A DNA stretch of 64,000 nt, taken from Aldrovandia affinis. Lineage: Eukaryota > Chordata > Actinopteri > Notacanthiformes > Halosauridae. Under the pieces are notes generated by a model. That model saw only the letters and a list, made by a program, of their open reading frames with translations, was not told the DNA's origin and made no database searches. Both the position numbers and the translations under genes were made by a program. Every line of letters begins with the position of its first letter. Within the stretch, counting starts at the first letter, position 1. The stretch is from contig JAINUG010000324.1 in the NCBI GenBank assembly GCA_029706075.1, positions 724,615 through 788,614 of the forward strand. Direction: 5' to 3'. This document shows positions 61,202 to 64,000 of this stretch, piece after piece.

Positions 61202-62103
61202 GTCCGTTAGCAGCCCGTATGGGCACCAGTGAGCACCATAACCATCAACATACGCCCCCAAACCAGGGGAACTTCCCAAAATGTCTGAGCCCACAACCCA
61301 GTTAATTGGAGAATAACCCTAAAATGTGCCTTCTTAGGTGCATTTATTTACCTTCATTTATCTGAAAGTCCACAGGACACAGATTAGGAAGAACTGGTAT
61401 CTATGTATCACAATCCACAAAACAGTGCAAAGATCCACTTTTGTTTGTGCCTCGTTCCTATGTGAAGTAAAATGATATATATGCTTTTTTTACATTTTAA
61501 GTTGGTTTTATATAAGTGTTTGTAATGAATACTTTATAGAGTTTGTGTTTGCCATAATCCACAGTTTAACAGACACAAGCTCCAGCTCATGGCTCTCACA
61601 GGGCATTTTCACAGAGCCACACATTACAGGAGCCACACATTTCTGCCCAAACTCCTTAATAGCCTCGGCTCTGCTGCTCAGGTTCCTTGAAGGCTTAATG
61701 CTTTAAGGCATCGCAATAAATAAGAACGTATTTGCAGCAATGAGTCTGCTGTTCCTGTAGTGCTGTGTGACTGAACGAGACTGTAAGGTGGGGTGCTTCT
61801 TTTGGGGGGATCTATTTTTATTTCAAATAAACACTGGCATTATGTTGTCTGCCAGCCAGGGCTGGTGTCAAATCTGGGTGTGATCCAAAATCAGAATTCT
61901 CCACTGAGACTACCCTCTTCTACTGCTCCTCCTTGCATCTGTCACCCCCCTCTGCTTCTCTCAGTTTGTTCTAACCCTCTTTACTATTTCTCTTCCCCCT
62001 TTAACCTCAAAATGCGCCACATCCCACCCCCTTCCTGCTGCGCCCCTCTCCATTCTCTCTCTGTCTCTCTCCTGCTGTCTGTCTGTCTGTCTGTCTGTCT
62101 CAG
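61202..62103 (+). other. Intron 4 of the glycine receptor gene
   Basis: A 902-bp phase-2 intron. The donor gtccgt is weaker than consensus. The 3' end is strikingly pyrimidine-rich from about 61910 and finishes in five tctg/gtct units before the acceptor AG at 62102-62103. Confidence 0.88.
62078..62101. repeat. (TCTG)n microsatellite forming the exon 5 pyrimidine tract
   Basis: ctgtctgtctgtctgtctgt runs directly into the acceptor cag (62101-62103). Confidence 0.88.
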
Positions 62104-62186
62104 GCTGACTCTGATCCTGTCCTGTCCCATGGACCTGAAGAATTTCCCAATGGACATTCAGACCTGTTCCATGCAGCTCGAGAGCT
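62104..62186 (+). CDS. glra4: Glycine receptor alpha, coding exon 5 (Cys-loop)
   Basis: Acceptor tgtctgtctcag at 62103; donor agctT|gtgagtta context at 62187 (split codon, phase 1). The 83-nt length is standard for GlyR exon 5. It encodes residues 165-192 including the complete signature Cys-loop [15 protein letters not shown] (C172 and C186, equal to human alpha1 C138 and C152), which couples ligand binding to channel gating. Ile at LTLILSC and MDIQTC recalls GLRA4; Ser follows QTC where relatives have Thr or Ile. The next exon must begin with two bases completing Phe (FGYTMNDL), but no such exon occurs before 64000. Confidence 0.97.
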
Positions 62187-63530
62187 GTGAGTTATTTTAT
62201 TTTCTCTTTTTCTCCCTCTCTTTTCCCTTCCCTGTTTCACCCTCTGGCTTTCTGGTCCCATCTCCCACAAAAGCATCCTTGGCTGTGACAGATGAGAATA
62301 ACGAGGGAGAGGCCATGTGAAAAAGGTTTCCGAGCAGGGATGTGTTGTGTCAACAATGTTGACAAGACTCACCATTGTAAAAAAATAAAATAAAAAAAAA
62401 AATGTATAACAAAATAAAATATTCTGAAAAAAATGCATGTAGCTCTGACCCAGAAATGCAGAATGACTCTTTCAGATGGTGTCACACAGGGGTAGAAATG
62501 AATGTTGAGGTGGGGGAGGCAGGATTTCCAGCCATAAAAATAGCACAATTGGCTAAAACAGTTACCAAAGAGATACAATCAGGGATGTGATTTTTTTCCT
62601 GGTTAATCAGGAAATGTTTATTTTCAGACCATAGATATCTTGTGGACATGTGTATGTCATAAGCATACACCTTAAGAAATGTTGCACTCTTTGACAGCTG
62701 ATAGCAGGAGAGAATGTTCAGCAAATAAAGCCAAATAGCCAGAGAAATTTAGCACACAGAAAATCTGCATTTCCTGAATAATCAGGAAAATCACATCCCT
62801 GTATAATATACCTGTGAATTAACAAGAATAATGGAAGTGTAACACAGCCCTAAAATCATGCATAATATCTATCCTTATTAGCTCGATGAGAGGCGAAAGA
62901 AAGGAAATGAAGGACCCCTGCCCCCATGGCCATCCTCCCCGATGTGCCTTCGGCTCCTGATAGCATCACCATCTTCAAAACCAATTTCCAGGATATCAAT
63001 AATGAAACTTTCATTTTGTGCCCCTTATATTATCTGGCCCCACCTCTACAACCCAGCTGTGGGGTCTTTTTTTATTTCTACTCATCCTCAGAGACAAAGG
63101 AAGTTTAGAAGCAAAACTAAAATACAGTTAAATAAAAAAATGTAAAAAGAGAGACCCAGACAGGAAAACCTTGCCTTTGTTTTTACTCCTCCCTCCGGTC
63201 TTGAAATTAAAGAATACGTCTTATGCAAATTAATATGTAGAGTTGTGTTTTCGGGAGTCTCTTTCTGTGCCCAAATCCCCAGAGCAACCATTTCCCCTGT
63301 TTAAAATGGAGATGTTTATTCATGTGGGACATGGCTCGAAGCCTGTGCGCATACCTCAGTTATGCCTGCTGCTGTGTGTCAGGTTCGGGGGAAGAGTGAT
63401 AAATACATCAGTGGCTACACAGTAATGCACGTGTTTATCAGCCCATTGGTTTATCGCCCCTCCACACTATGCAGTGTGATGCCCTCTGGCAACAATTAAA
63501 CACCCCTCCAGGCCCTCTAACCTACACCAG

Positions 63531-63598
63531 GGGTTCCCAAACTCCCAAACTCCCAAACCGGGACCTACTCTGTATGCTGGTTTTCATTAAACCATAAT
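63531..63598 (+). repeat. Half of a foldback repeat interrupted by the V-SINE
   Basis: caggggttcccaaactccca followed by aaaccgggacctactctgta resembles the CAGGGGTTCCCAAAC end of common foldback elements. The partner half may follow the SINE but is not clear. A short ccaaact repeat is present. Confidence 0.45.
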
Positions 63599-63817
63599 TT
63601 ACATTTTAGGAATTTAGCAGACGCTCTTATCCAGAGTGACTTACACGGTTTACATTTCTTTACGTACAATCCATTTATACAGCTGGATATTTTACTGAAG
63701 CAATTCAGGTTAAGTACCTTGCTCAAGGGTACAACGGCAGTGCTCCACCTGGGAATTGAACCAGTAATCTCTGAGTTACAAGTCCAGTATCCTAACCATT
63801 ACACTACACTGCCGCCT
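63599..63817 (-). mobile_element. V-SINE (HE1/DANA-like), complete
   Basis: On the minus strand: ggcggcagtgtagtgtaatg (A-box region), ttactggttcaattcccagg (B box), core gtacccttgagcaaggtact-taacctgaattgcttcag, atatccagctgtataaatgg, and the tail agtcactctggataagagcg-tctgctaaatt. Head, core and tail are all present. Confidence 0.9.
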
Positions 63818-64000
63818 AATCATAATCATAGCCTCTGAATTGTAATGAGCTGTTAATTGTTCTTAATTAGACACCTTTAATGTCTACTGAAGGACTATTA
63901 TCCCTGTTAAAGCCATATTATGGCAGATATACAGGGGTCTCATTGGAAAGGGCGGGGCGGGCCTATCCCGGTCCCAGACATGGCACCCCCTGACAGACAC

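Larger units (their letters stand above)
62187..64000 (+). other. Intron 5 (start), continuing beyond the window
   Basis: It begins gtgagtta (consensus donor). No exon-6-like sequence is visible to the window end. It contains (A)n/(TAAAA) stretches near 62380-62400, a V-SINE at 63599-63817 that appears inserted in a foldback-like repeat starting near 63531, and otherwise unique AT-rich sequence. Confidence 0.8.

Noticed and set aside
61202..61232. Read-through of exon 4 into VSSPYGHQ
   Set aside because: The phase-2 junction to exon 5 restores the invariant IRLTL sequence; the read-through residues match nothing in the family.

Overview
This window reads as nuclear DNA of a ray-finned (teleost) fish. 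It is AT-rich and gene-poor, full of microsatellites, and packed with typical teleost repeats: tRNA-derived V-SINEs, L2-type LINE tails ending in the 'ctggataagagcgtctgctaaatg' motif, Tc1-like elements, hAT-type non-autonomous elements with 8-bp target duplications, and a 5S-rRNA-derived SINE. I cannot name the species.

Only one protein gene can be supported, and it is incomplete. It is a glycine receptor alpha subunit (Cys-loop ligand-gated chloride channel) on the + strand. Five coding exons are visible: 22550-22617 (signal peptide), 55519-55652, 59013-59080, 60978-61201 and 62104-62186. Their lengths (68, 134, 68, 224, 83 nt) and phases (2, 1, 0, 2, 1) join into one frame of 192 codons plus one base. 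The exons for the rest of the ligand-binding domain and the membrane region must lie beyond 64000. Several residues recall GLRA4 more than GLRA1, 2 or 3: the TETTM end of exon 3, [10 protein letters not shown] and [13 protein letters not shown] in exon 4, and [21 protein letters not shown] in exon 5. I call it glra4-like. The family is certain; the paralogue is less so.

Layout: 1-22 kb is upstream flank with no recognisable gene. It carries a 1.78-kb hAT-type element broken by a nested SINE (1479-3261), a second copy in the opposite orientation with an internal 777-bp tandem duplication (15224-17043), a 5S-derived SINE inside a TIR-bounded element (about 14.15-14.88 kb), local direct duplications at 17.4-18.5 kb, and several SINE or LINE tails. 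About 21.3-22.6 kb looks like the promoter and 5' UTR of the receptor gene. 22.6-55.5 kb is a 32.9-kb first intron with microsatellites, foldback elements, two Tc1-like relics, L2 3' ends and some GC-rich unique blocks. 55.5-64 kb holds exons 2-5, with more foldback elements and V-SINEs in the introns.

Almost all short open frames elsewhere are chance frames or repeat fragments. I found no CRISPR, operon, rRNA or intact tRNA gene. I also found no convincing new biological system. The most interesting points are the distant signal-peptide exon, the nested and duplicated hAT elements, a 65-bp 'tail-only' retro-insertion with a perfect 17-bp target duplication, and a microsatellite forming the pyrimidine tract of exon 5.
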